Positions 1 through 6,038 of a stretch of DNA of 6,567 bases are shown in pieces. The notes beneath the pieces were generated by a model, which was not told where the DNA came from, ran no database searches, and saw only the letters and a program-made list of their open reading frames with translations. This DNA comes from Altererythrobacter sp. (GTDB taxonomy: Bacteria > Pseudomonadota > Alphaproteobacteria > Sphingomonadales > Sphingomonadaceae), in assembly GCA_024636575.1 (NCBI GenBank), contig JAGXGU010000154.1, forward strand, positions 1 to 6,567, given 5' to 3'. Numbering within the stretch: position 1 is the stretch's first letter; each line of letters starts with the position of its first letter. Made by a program: the position numbers and the translations under genes.

Positions 1-964
1 GGCTGGCGATGAAGGTGGCAAAGGTTGCCAAAACGACCAGCGGCAGACGCCACATTTCGGGCGCAAGATAGTAGAACGGGCTCTTGATCGCCTGCGCCGC
101 CGACGCCGCATCGAGGCTGACGATCATCGCCCCCTGCCCAAAATAATTAAGCAGCAGGCAGGGCATCACAAAACCGAACCAGGACAGGCGCATCGGTCCA
201 CGTCCGAAATGCCCCATGTCGGAATACAGCGCCTCTGACCCGGTCACCGCCAGCACCACTGAGCCGAGCGCAAGAAACGCCAGCATTCCGTCGGTCAGGA
301 AGAATTGAACCGCGTACCAGGGGTTTAACGCCATCAGGATGTCAGGATGAAGCACGATCTGGATGGTGCCAAGGAAGGCGATGACGATGAAATACACGAT
401 CATCACCGGCGCGAACAAAGCGCCCACTTTCTCCGTGCCGCGCTTCTGCAATATGAACAGGCCGACCAGCAGGACCAATGCAATGGGAATGACCAGAGGC
501 GCCAGTTCTTCCTGCACCACGGTCAGCCCCTCAACAGCGGAGAGCACGGAAATCGCCGGAGTAATCATGCTATCGCCGTAAAATAGCGAAGTTGCCATGA
601 CACCGAGCAGGACGGTGATCCACCCGTATTTGGTCTTGCCGATCTGGCGTGAAATCATGGCAACCAGCGCCAGACTGCCACCCATCCCCTTGTTGTCAGC
701 CCGCATCAGAATGGTGACGTACTGGATCGAGACTACCAGCGTCATCGACCAGAATATCAGGCTGACCACACCAAAAACATGCAATGTGTCGAGCGCCAAA
801 GGATGAGGCCCGACGAAAGTTTCGCGGAAAGCATACAGCGGGCTGGTGCCGATATCGCCAAACACGATGCCGATCGCACCCACCGCCAGCTTTGTGCTGG
901 ACGAACCGTGGCCGCCTTCCTTGCCAGCCGGAGGCCGGATTTCATGAGTTGCGTTATCGCTCAT
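1..964 (-). CDS. kup: Kup/Trk-type potassium uptake protein, 3' part beyond the window
   Basis: Inner-membrane K+ uptake protein of the KUP/HAK/KT family, thought to be a K+/H+ symporter. The window holds the start and the first 321 codons; family members are usually 620-650 residues, so about half is missing past the left edge. Visible signatures are FGDIGTSPLY (residues 35-44), ADNKG (89-93), FYGDSMITPAIS (128-139), GSEALYSDMGHFG (242-254) and LNYFGQGA (272-279). About eight hydrophobic segments begin near residue 26, after a hydrophilic N-terminus. The acidic positions reported as important in E. coli Kup (D23, E116, E229) correspond to D37, D131 and E244. The usual GEGG reads GMGG here (Met94). 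ATG at 964 is the only ATG between an in-frame TGA five codons upstream and the first signature, so the start is well fixed, yet no Shine-Dalgarno precedes it. It is read in the same direction as the ccm operon, 122 bp after it. Confidence 0.96.
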   Translation of the reverse strand, partial: MSDNATHEIRPPAGKEGGHGSSSTKLAVGAIGIVFGDIGTSPLYAFRETFVGPHPLALDTLHVFGVVSLIFWSMTLVVSIQYVTILMRADNKGMGGSLALVAMISRQIGKTKYGWITVLLGVMATSLFYGDSMITPAISVLSAVEGLTVVQEELAPLVIPIALVLLVGLFILQKRGTEKVGALFAPVMIVYFIVIAFLGTIQIVLHPDILMALNPWYAVQFFLTDGMLAFLALGSVVLAVTGSEALYSDMGHFGRGPMRLSWFGFVMPCLLLNYFGQGAMIVSLDAASAAQAIKSPFYYLAPEMWRLPLVVLATFATFIAS

Positions 965-987
965 TGAAAAGGAAATTCAGGTCGCAT
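961..987 (-). CDS. Possible 8-codon leader ORF coupled to kup
   Basis: An ATG at 987 opens an eight-codon ORF (MRPEFPFQ) that ends with TGA at 963-961. This stop overlaps the kup start in an ATGA arrangement. A GAAAGG lies 10 nt upstream of this ATG (998-1003), a somewhat long spacing, whereas the kup ATG itself has only a pyrimidine-rich stretch before it. What is seen is the ORF and the overlap; that it is translated and feeds ribosomes to kup by reinitiation is inference. So short an ORF can easily arise by chance. Confidence 0.25.
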   Translation of the reverse strand: MRPEFPFQ

Positions 988-1006
988 GGCTAGGCTGCCT
1001 TTCAAG

Positions 1007-1029
1007 CGCCGCAAGGGGCGGTGGCGGCG
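1007..1029 (-). other. GC-only hairpin in the ccmI-kup gap
   Basis: CGCCGC (1007-1012) and GCGGCG (1024-1029) form a perfect 6-bp inverted repeat around an 11-base loop, about 43 bases upstream of the kup start. No T-run follows it on the minus strand, so it is not a convincing intrinsic terminator. It could be leader RNA structure for kup or simply chance in GC-rich DNA. The rest of the 965-1086 gap holds two overlapping short hairpins just after ccmI (CGCAA/TTGCG at 1052-1065 and CGCC/GGCG at 1064-1076) and no strong promoter. Confidence 0.25.
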
Positions 1030-1086
1030 ATTAGCAGTATCGTTTTGAACCCGCAACACATTGCGCCAATCCGGCGATAGGCTGCA

Positions 1087-1719
1087 TTACTGGTTCCCGA
1101 TCTGCGCCAGCAATTCATCCAGCCGGGCAAGCCGTTCTTCCATTTGCTGCCTCCACGGAGCATCGGCCGGCGCGCGTTCCAGCGTCTCGGCCCATAATTT
1201 CCGCGCCTCCACCGGCTGGCCTGACCGAATTAACGACACTCCGAGGAAATAAGACGGGCCGGGGTGCCCGGGGAGCACTTCCTGCGCCTGGCCGTAAGCA
1301 TACAGCGCAGCGGGCGTCAGCGATCCATCGGCGTGTTCCACCAGCGCGTTGGCCAGGGCCAGCCACGCCTCCCCGTCGTTGGAATTTTGCGATACCGCGC
1401 CGCTGAGGATACCGGCTGCATCTTCGAATTGGCCGCGACGGGCGAAACCATCCGCCACTGTGACATAGCGGCTGGGTGCACGGTCGGGATTGAACATTTG
1501 CCGCCGCGCATCCACCAATGCGAAATTGCCGGCGTCGTTCTTGGCACCTGCCAGCTTGGGCGATCCCGCCAATCCCGGGGATCCCTGCAACGCATAGCCG
1601 GCCAACCCGAACAACAAGGCCGCGCCAAACAGCGCCCACCCGCTACGCGGCAATTTGACCACGAACGCGGCCAGCACAAAAGCCACTAGCGCCAGCGCTA
1701 TCAAGGGAAACCAGATCAT
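1087..1719 (-). CDS. ccmI: CcmI-like TPR protein, cytochrome c biogenesis (apocytochrome chaperone)
   Basis: A 210-residue protein with two membrane segments (about 2-22 and 27-45) joined by a very short basic loop (KLPRSG), then a periplasmic domain with three TPR-like helical pairs (about 83-113, 117-151 and 154-184) and a charged C-terminal helix. In System I, CcmI binds apocytochrome c and presents it to CcmF/CcmH. This protein lacks the long cytoplasmic loop of classical alphaproteobacterial CcmI (about 400 residues in Rhodobacter) and resembles the C-terminal half of the fused E. coli CcmH. The reading frame is open upstream to 1857, but that extension lies inside ccmH and looks like shadow sequence. 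ATG 1719 overlaps the ccmH stop (ATGA) and has GAGGG 7 nt upstream. The family call is firm; the exact equivalence to CcmI is inferred from topology and context. Confidence 0.85.
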   Translation of the reverse strand: MIWFPLIALALVAFVLAAFVVKLPRSGWALFGAALLFGLAGYALQGSPGLAGSPKLAGAKNDAGNFALVDARRQMFNPDRAPSRYVTVADGFARRGQFEDAAGILSGAVSQNSNDGEAWLALANALVEHADGSLTPAALYAYGQAQEVLPGHPGPSYFLGVSLIRSGQPVEARKLWAETLERAPADAPWRQQMEERLARLDELLAQIGNQ

Positions 1720-2138
1720 GAACGCGCCCTCAATCGCCGCCAAAGGATGATTGCCGCCAGCAGCACCAGCAGCAACGGAACCGCAAACAGCGGCCAGGTG
1801 GTTTCGCTGACCGTGGGCGCATAGCTGACATAATCGCCGTAGCGCGCCACCAGCCATGCGCGGATCGCTTCGGGTTCTTCACCCTGGGCAATTCGGGAGC
1901 GGACCTGATGGCGCATGTCGCCCGCCATCGGTGCATCGCTATCCGCGATCGACTGACTCTGGCACTTGAGGCAGCGCAGGGTTTCCATCAGATCCTGCGC
2001 CTTTGCCTCCTGTTCGGGATCGGCCAGCTGGTTATAGGCATAGGGGGCCGGCGGCATGGAATCCTGCGCAAGCGCCGGTATCGCGGCGGCGGCGAGGAAT
2101 ACGGACATCGCAGCGAAAAGGCATTTGGACAGCATCAT
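1716..2138 (-). CDS. ccmH: Cytochrome c-type biogenesis protein CcmH (CycL), thiol-reducing subunit of heme ligation complex
   Basis: A 140-residue membrane-anchored periplasmic protein that takes part in reducing apocytochrome CXXCH thiols, receiving electrons from CcmG. It has an N-terminal signal sequence (1-24, probable cleavage after ALA at 22-24), the family motif LRCLKCQSQSIADSDA (54-69) with redox cysteines Cys56 and Cys59, a helical domain ending near residue 105, and a C-terminal membrane helix (about 115-133) followed by basic residues. The usual CQNQ reads CQSQ here (Ser61). The length fits the short, unfused alphaproteobacterial form; in E. coli the same gene carries a C-terminal TPR domain, encoded here by the next gene. 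It overlaps ccmG upstream and the TPR gene downstream by ATGA. The start could be either of two adjacent ATG codons. Confidence 0.96.
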   Translation of the reverse strand: MMLSKCLFAAMSVFLAAAAIPALAQDSMPPAPYAYNQLADPEQEAKAQDLMETLRCLKCQSQSIADSDAPMAGDMRHQVRSRIAQGEEPEAIRAWLVARYGDYVSYAPTVSETTWPLFAVPLLLVLLAAIILWRRLRARS

Positions 2139-2662
2139 TTCGCCTCCGCCAGTTTCTGCAACAGGACTGGCACATCGCTGGCCCGGATATCGCCAATATG
2201 CTGGTATCGGATGACCCCCTGCCCATCGATCACAAAGGTTTCCGGGACACCCGATGAACCGATTGCCAATTGCAATTCGGACAAATCATCCGCGCCGATC
2301 CGGCTGTAGGGATTGCCGTAATTGGCCAGAAACCGGGCCACATCTTCCGGCTTGTCGCGGATGGCCACGGCCGCAATATCCGCGCCTTGCCGCCTAAGCG
2401 CCTCTAGCTGCGGAGCCTCCGCAATACAGGGGATGCACCAGCTGGCGAAGACATTGAGCAGGCGGGGCTGGCCGTCACGCAGATCCCGCGTCGCAAGACC
2501 GGGCCGGTCCGCGCTGGCGGCGCGCAGATCGAATTCCGGCAGGGGTTGGCCGATCATGGTGCTGGCGATGAATTCGTCCTTCGGCTGCGTCAGCTGATAT
2601 GCGGCGACCCCGCAAAACAGCAGGAACAGCGCAAGCGGCACCCAGAGTGTCCAGCGGATCAT
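2135..2662 (-). CDS. ccmG: Thiol:disulfide interchange protein CcmG/DsbE
   Basis: A 175-residue membrane-anchored thioredoxin-like protein facing the periplasm. It passes reducing equivalents (from DsbD/CcdA, not in the window) to CcmH or apocytochrome c. The N-terminal signal anchor spans about 5-23. The thioredoxin fold follows, with active site WCIPC (75-79, Cys76 and Cys79) after LLNVFAS, and the cis-proline loop GVPETF (138-143). The IGQPLPEFDL stretch (37-46) is typical of the start of the DsbE domain. Length is normal for the family. ATG 2662 overlaps the ccmF stop by ATGA and has no clear Shine-Dalgarno, so it probably depends on coupling. The stop overlaps the ccmH start. Confidence 0.97.
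   Translation of the reverse strand: MIRWTLWVPLALFLLFCGVAAYQLTQPKDEFIASTMIGQPLPEFDLRAASADRPGLATRDLRDGQPRLLNVFASWCIPCIAEAPQLEALRRQGADIAAVAIRDKPEDVARFLANYGNPYSRIGADDLSELQLAIGSSGVPETFVIDGQGVIRYQHIGDIRASDVPVLLQKLAEAK
2143..2147 (-). promoter_or_regulatory. Shine-Dalgarno of ccmH
   Basis: GGAGG lies inside the 3' end of ccmG. It is 4 nt from the first ATG (2138) and 7 nt from the second (2135), so the second Met codon has the better spacing, while the first overlaps the ccmG stop. This is the strongest ribosome binding site in the operon. Confidence 0.6.
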
Positions 2663-4605
2663 ACGGCTGTCTCTGCCCGCCGGCCGGCGACCCGCGATTT
2701 GATGCTGCGGCGTTTGAGATCAGCCATCAGGCGCCCGATCAATGCCAGCAATCCACCCAACGCAACCAGCATTCCGCCGTACCAGATGAAGGTCACAAAC
2801 GGTTTCCACCACAGCCGCAACTGCCAGCGCCCCTCGCCCGCCTGACGGCCGATCACGGCGTAAAGCTGGCCATTCCAGCGCGTAACCAGCGCGCTTTCGG
2901 TGGTTTCCTGCGGGGGAGCCCAGAAATTGCGCGATTGCGGATCGATTTCCTTAGCATCACCGCCCTTGTAACTCACCATCATCCGGCCTTCCAGTGCGGT
3001 CCAGTTCGGGCCAGCGGTGGGCCTGACTTCCGTCAGCACCACATTCCAATCGCCAACATCGGCACTGCCGCCAACTTCGACGGCGGCCAGGGTTTCTTCG
3101 GAAAAAGCACTTTCACTGGCCATGCCGAACAGGGCGACGGCGATCCCGAAATGGGCGATCATCATGCCCCAGGTGGCAATCGGCAGCAGCCGCAATTTGC
3201 GCCCGCGGATCGGCATGAAGCTGGCGATCGCGAGACCGATCGACAGCACCAGCCCGAGCAGCGGCAGGATCGATACGGAACTCAGCAGCGACACCAGGAT
3301 CAGCGCAGCCAGTAATGCCCCACCGATGATCGCGATGGGCAAACGGATACGCGTGAGGCTGTCCTTGCGCCAGCGCAGCAGCGGCCCGACAGCCATCACC
3401 AGCAACATCGGCACCACAAAGATGGCCCCGACCGGATTGAAATAGGGCGGCCCGACTGAAACCCGGACGTCAAACGCCTCGGTCAGCAGCGGATACAGCG
3501 TACCCAGCAGGACTATCCCGAGAATGGCGCTGAGCATCACATTATTGAACACCAGTGCGCCCTCGCGACTGGTCACGGAGAACCTTTCACCTTCCGAAAT
3601 CGTCCCTGCGCGCAATGCGAACAGCAGCAAGGCACCACCGATATAGATCACCAGCAGGCCGAGGATGAATGTACCCCGCTCCGGATCGACGGCGAAGGCG
3701 TGGACGCTGGTCAGGATGCCCGAACGCACCAGAAATGTGCCGACCATCGACATGGAAAATGCAACCACGCCCAGCATGATTGTCCACGTCCTCAGCGCGT
3801 CCCGCGATGCCAGAACGCTGGCGGAATGGAGCAGTGCGGTGGCGGCGAGCCACGGCATCAGGCTGGCATTTTCAACCGGATCCCAAAACCACCAGCCGCC
3901 CCAACCAAGTTCGTAATAGGCCCAGTAACTGCCTGCGGTAATGCCCAGCGTCAGGAATATCCACGCGCCCAGCACCCATGGGCGCATCGCGCGCGCAAAA
4001 TCGGGCGTGACCTGCCGGGTCAGCAAGGCGCCGACAGCAAAACTGAAGGCGACCGACAGACCGACATAGCCGACATACAGCGTCGGTGGGTGGAACACGA
4101 GCCCGATATCCTGCAGCAGCGGGTTCAGGCCCATCCCTTCCAAGGCGGGCACCGGCAGTCGCTCGAACGGGTTGGAACTCAGCAGCAGAAAGGCATAGAA
4201 TCCGATCCCGACAAATGATTGCGCGGCCAAAGTCGCCAGCATCGTCTTTTCCGGCAGGCGGCGCTCCACCGCAGCGATCAGCGCGCCGGCCAGCGCCATG
4301 ACGGTAACCCACAGCAGCATGGAGCCTTCGTGATTGCCGAACGATCCCGACAGCTTGAAAATCATCGGTTTTTCCGAATGCGAATTCATCGCTACCAGCT
4401 TCACCGACAGATCAGTCTGCGCGAACAGCACCAGCAGCATCAGGAAAGAAAATCCCGCCAGAAATCCCTGCACGATGGCTGCGGGCCGCACCAGTGCGGC
4501 CAGTTCCGCCCCGCCTTCCCGCAGGGCCAGCGCACCGGCGACCAATTGCAGCGCCGCCAGCGCCGCGGCCAGCCACAATGCCGCAAGCCCGAGTTCAGCA
4601 ATCAT
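2659..4605 (-). CDS. ccmF: Heme lyase subunit CcmF (cytochrome c-type biogenesis)
   Basis: A 648-residue polytopic inner-membrane protein, the core of the holocytochrome c synthase that takes heme from CcmE and attaches it to apocytochrome c. The tryptophan-rich WWD signature GWGGWWFWDPVENASL is at 234-249. Four histidines match the heme ligands described for E. coli CcmF: His172 (FHPP) and His302 (SVHAF) as periplasmic ligands, His260 (LLHS) and His485 (IAHFG) as the transmembrane heme b ligands. GSFGNHEGSM (87-96) is also typical. A large periplasmic segment lies at about 496-600 before the last membrane helix (605-625), and the tail is basic. Length is normal and no key residue is missing. 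ATGA overlaps join it to ccmE upstream and ccmG downstream; the Shine-Dalgarno is weak (GGA 10 nt from ATG). Confidence 0.98.
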   Translation of the reverse strand: MIAELGLAALWLAAALAALQLVAGALALREGGAELAALVRPAAIVQGFLAGFSFLMLLVLFAQTDLSVKLVAMNSHSEKPMIFKLSGSFGNHEGSMLLWVTVMALAGALIAAVERRLPEKTMLATLAAQSFVGIGFYAFLLLSSNPFERLPVPALEGMGLNPLLQDIGLVFHPPTLYVGYVGLSVAFSFAVGALLTRQVTPDFARAMRPWVLGAWIFLTLGITAGSYWAYYELGWGGWWFWDPVENASLMPWLAATALLHSASVLASRDALRTWTIMLGVVAFSMSMVGTFLVRSGILTSVHAFAVDPERGTFILGLLVIYIGGALLLFALRAGTISEGERFSVTSREGALVFNNVMLSAILGIVLLGTLYPLLTEAFDVRVSVGPPYFNPVGAIFVVPMLLVMAVGPLLRWRKDSLTRIRLPIAIIGGALLAALILVSLLSSVSILPLLGLVLSIGLAIASFMPIRGRKLRLLPIATWGMMIAHFGIAVALFGMASESAFSEETLAAVEVGGSADVGDWNVVLTEVRPTAGPNWTALEGRMMVSYKGGDAKEIDPQSRNFWAPPQETTESALVTRWNGQLYAVIGRQAGEGRWQLRLWWKPFVTFIWYGGMLVALGGLLALIGRLMADLKRRSIKSRVAGRRAETAV

Positions 4606-5084
4606 GCGCCGGGGTCCAATTGTTCGTCAGTGGTTTCAGCCACCACTTGCTGTGCCTGATGCTCGGTCATTTCTTCCAATTCACGGGGAATATAATTCTC
4701 GTCATGCTTGGCGAGCAGATTATCCGCCACAAAGGTGCCGCCGGGGTCCAGCCGCCCTTCCGCGACAACGCCGGACCCTTCGACAAACAGGTCAGGCAAT
4801 ATTCCGGCGAAGCGCACCGGTACGGTCGCCTCCCCGTCGCCGACAACGAAGGCAAATGTCACGCCGTCCGGCTCTGTCCTGAGCGATCCAGCCTGGACCA
4901 TCCCGCCCAGACGAACCGCCTCGCCGGGTGCTGGCGGCTCCGACACCATTTGCGCCGGCACGTAGAAATAGCTGGCCTGGTTGCGCAGCGCATAGGCCGC
5001 CAGCAAACCCGCGCCGATCAGCGCGGCAAGGGCAATCACGATCAGGATCAATCGCTGGTGTTTGGCCTTCAAACGGCTGGTCAT
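4602..5084 (-). CDS. ccmE: Periplasmic heme chaperone CcmE
   Basis: A 160-residue membrane-anchored heme chaperone that binds heme covalently in the periplasm and carries it from CcmC/CcmD to CcmF. It has a short basic N-terminus, a signal anchor (about 11-31), a beta-barrel domain (about 38-125) with LGGMVQAGS (59-67) and VRFAGILPDLF (90-100), and the heme site LAKHDENYIP (124-133). His127 corresponds to the covalent heme ligand His130 of E. coli, and Tyr131 to its axial ligand Tyr134. The flexible acidic C-terminal tail is as usual. The start at 5084 overlaps the ccmD stop by ATGA, and the basic residues before the membrane helix support it. Only a weak GTGAG-like ribosome site precedes it. 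Confidence 0.98.
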   Translation of the reverse strand: MTSRLKAKHQRLILIVIALAALIGAGLLAAYALRNQASYFYVPAQMVSEPPAPGEAVRLGGMVQAGSLRTEPDGVTFAFVVGDGEATVPVRFAGILPDLFVEGSGVVAEGRLDPGGTFVADNLLAKHDENYIPRELEEMTEHQAQQVVAETTDEQLDPGA

Positions 5085-5224
5085 TTGCGTCTCACTTCAT
5101 CACGGCGTTTCTCGGCTGCGCGCATGGCCAGCCAACTCCATCCGGCCAATGCCAGCGTCGCCAGCACGCCAAATGCGTAAGCCGCGATTACGAAAACCTG
5201 CTGGTCCAGCCCTTCGCGCATCAT
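5081..5224 (-). CDS. ccmD: Heme exporter protein CcmD (small membrane protein)
   Basis: A 47-residue ORF between ccmC and ccmE. It encodes MMREGLDQQ, one hydrophobic helix (about 10-34, containing FVIAAYAFGVL) and a strongly basic tail (AAEKRRDEVRRK), which is the CcmD pattern: one membrane helix with a charged C-terminus, about 40-70 residues. CcmD stabilises the CcmC-heme-CcmE complex and, with CcmAB, helps release holo-CcmE. Its ATG overlaps the ccmC stop (ATGA) and its TGA overlaps the ccmE ATG (ATGA), so the position fits exactly between its partners. GGAAGG stands 6 nt from the first of two adjacent ATG codons. Sequence conservation in this family is low, so the call rests on position, topology and length together. 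Confidence 0.93.
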   Translation of the reverse strand: MMREGLDQQVFVIAAYAFGVLATLALAGWSWLAMRAAEKRRDEVRRK

Positions 5225-5958
5225 GCAGCGCCTTCCGCCTGCGCGCCGAGCGCCTTGCGCCGCAAGCGGGATTCGGTCTGGATCTCCGCGAGCAATGCCC
5301 GCATCCGGGCGAGCACGACCCCGCCAAACAGCAAAGAGAAGCCGGCTACCGCAATCAGCAGCGGGATCAGGAATTCATTATCGATCGCGCTTTTTCCCAT
5401 GGTGATGCTGGGCGGTTGATGCAGCGATTGCCACCAGACCACCGAACGGTTGATGATCGGGATGTTGATCGCGCCGACCAGACCGTAAATTGCCGGAATG
5501 CGGCTCGACCCGCCATCCCGGCTGACGGCCTGCGCCAAGGCGATATAACCGATGTAGAGGAACATCAGCACCAGCATGGAGGTTAGCCGGCCATCCCATA
5601 CCCACCAGGTGCCCCAGGTCGGCCGCCCCCAGATTGACCCGGTAACCAAACAGATCACGGTAAAAACCAGACCCGGCACAGCCGCGCCGCGCGCTGCCAG
5701 GCCCGCCAGCGGGTGTCGCCATACCAGAAACATCAAGCTGGAGATCGCAATTGCACTCCAGCCGCCCATGCCCAGCCATGCAGAGGGAACGTGCAGGAAA
5801 AGGATGCGGACGGTGTCCCCCATCAACCGGTCAGGCGGAACCATGAAATAGCCCCAGCCGAGCGCCGCGGCCGTGATGATCAATCCGCTGATCAGCAGTG
5901 TCGGGGTGAGCCAGCGCGCAATTTCGAGAAAGCGCTTGGGGTTAGCAAAGCCATGCAT
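5221..5958 (-). CDS. ccmC: Heme transport/handling protein CcmC
   Basis: A 245-residue inner-membrane protein with six predicted helices that binds heme on the periplasmic side and attaches it to CcmE. The WWD signature is at 109-122 (IWGRPTWGTWWVWD). Its conserved periplasmic histidines are His56 (FLHVPSAW) and His180 (SLHQPPS), equivalent to His60 and His184 of E. coli. NIPIINRSVVWW (165-176) is also typical. Length is standard, with a basic, Ala-rich cytoplasmic C-terminus. The ATG at 5958 is the natural start before the first helix; the ribosome site is weak (GGA 10 nt upstream, inside a small hairpin). It is the first gene of the ccm block, 79 bases after the dehydrogenase gene. ccmA and ccmB, often placed before it, are absent here. 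Confidence 0.98.
   Translation of the reverse strand: MHGFANPKRFLEIARWLTPTLLISGLIITAAALGWGYFMVPPDRLMGDTVRILFLHVPSAWLGMGGWSAIAISSLMFLVWRHPLAGLAARGAAVPGLVFTVICLVTGSIWGRPTWGTWWVWDGRLTSMLVLMFLYIGYIALAQAVSRDGGSSRIPAIYGLVGAINIPIINRSVVWWQSLHQPPSITMGKSAIDNEFLIPLLIAVAGFSLLFGGVVLARMRALLAEIQTESRLRRKALGAQAEGAA
5231..5236 (-). promoter_or_regulatory. Shine-Dalgarno of ccmD
   Basis: GGAAGG within the end of ccmC, 6 nt before the first ATG (5224) and 9 nt before the second (5221). The spacing favours the first ATG as the ccmD start. Confidence 0.5.
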
Positions 5959-5963
5959 TGTTG

Positions 5964-5982
5964 AGCGTTCCGTCTGGACGCT
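5964..5982 (-). promoter_or_regulatory. Small hairpin in the ccmC leader
   Basis: On the minus strand AGCGTCC and GGAACGCT can pair (7 bp with one bulged A) around an AGAC loop. The stem includes the only GGA that could act as the ccmC Shine-Dalgarno. Pairing is visible in the sequence; a role in limiting initiation is inference. Confidence 0.3.
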
Positions 5983-6014
5983 GCTTTGGCAGGACGGACC
6001 GCGGCTCGCAAGGG

Positions 6015-6038
6015 AAACCGGGCGTAAAATCCCGGTTT
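6015..6038 (-). terminator. Candidate intrinsic terminator after the dehydrogenase gene
   Basis: A perfect 8-bp inverted repeat, AAACCGGG / CCCGGTTT, with an 8-base loop, begins at the last base of the dehydrogenase stop codon. The minus-strand RNA continues TTTCCCTTG, a poor U-run, so termination may be partial. It would separate the dehydrogenase transcript from ccm or reduce read-through into it. Confidence 0.45.

Noticed and set aside
347..806. Plus-strand ORFs of 69-79 codons in the kup region
   Set aside because: They are antisense to the clear minus-strand kup frame, which runs open from 964 to the left edge and carries all the family signatures.
1028..1056. Possible kup promoter on the minus strand: TTGCGG (1051-1056), 17-base spacer, TAATCG (1028-1033)
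   Set aside because: The spacing is right but the -10 match is poor, and alphaproteobacterial promoters cannot be called from so weak a match.
1052..1076. Terminator for the ccm operon just after ccmI
   Set aside because: There are two overlapping hairpins with 4-5 bp stems and no T-run; too weak to call a terminator.
1720..1857. N-terminal extension of the CcmI-like ORF up to 1857
   Set aside because: The extra 46 residues lie wholly inside ccmH in another frame and would put a non-hydrophobic leader before the natural membrane start. ATG 1719 has a good ribosome site and the operon's usual ATGA overlap.
2599..3315. Long plus-strand ORF (238 codons) antisense to ccmF
   Set aside because: Gln/Arg/His/Pro-rich composition without family motifs, and it lies fully opposite a confidently identified gene. 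Such antisense frames are typical of GC-rich codon usage.
4494..5180. Plus-strand ORF (228 codons) across ccmF, ccmE and ccmD
   Set aside because: It runs antisense across three well-supported genes and has low-complexity composition with no recognisable domain, so I treat it as a shadow.
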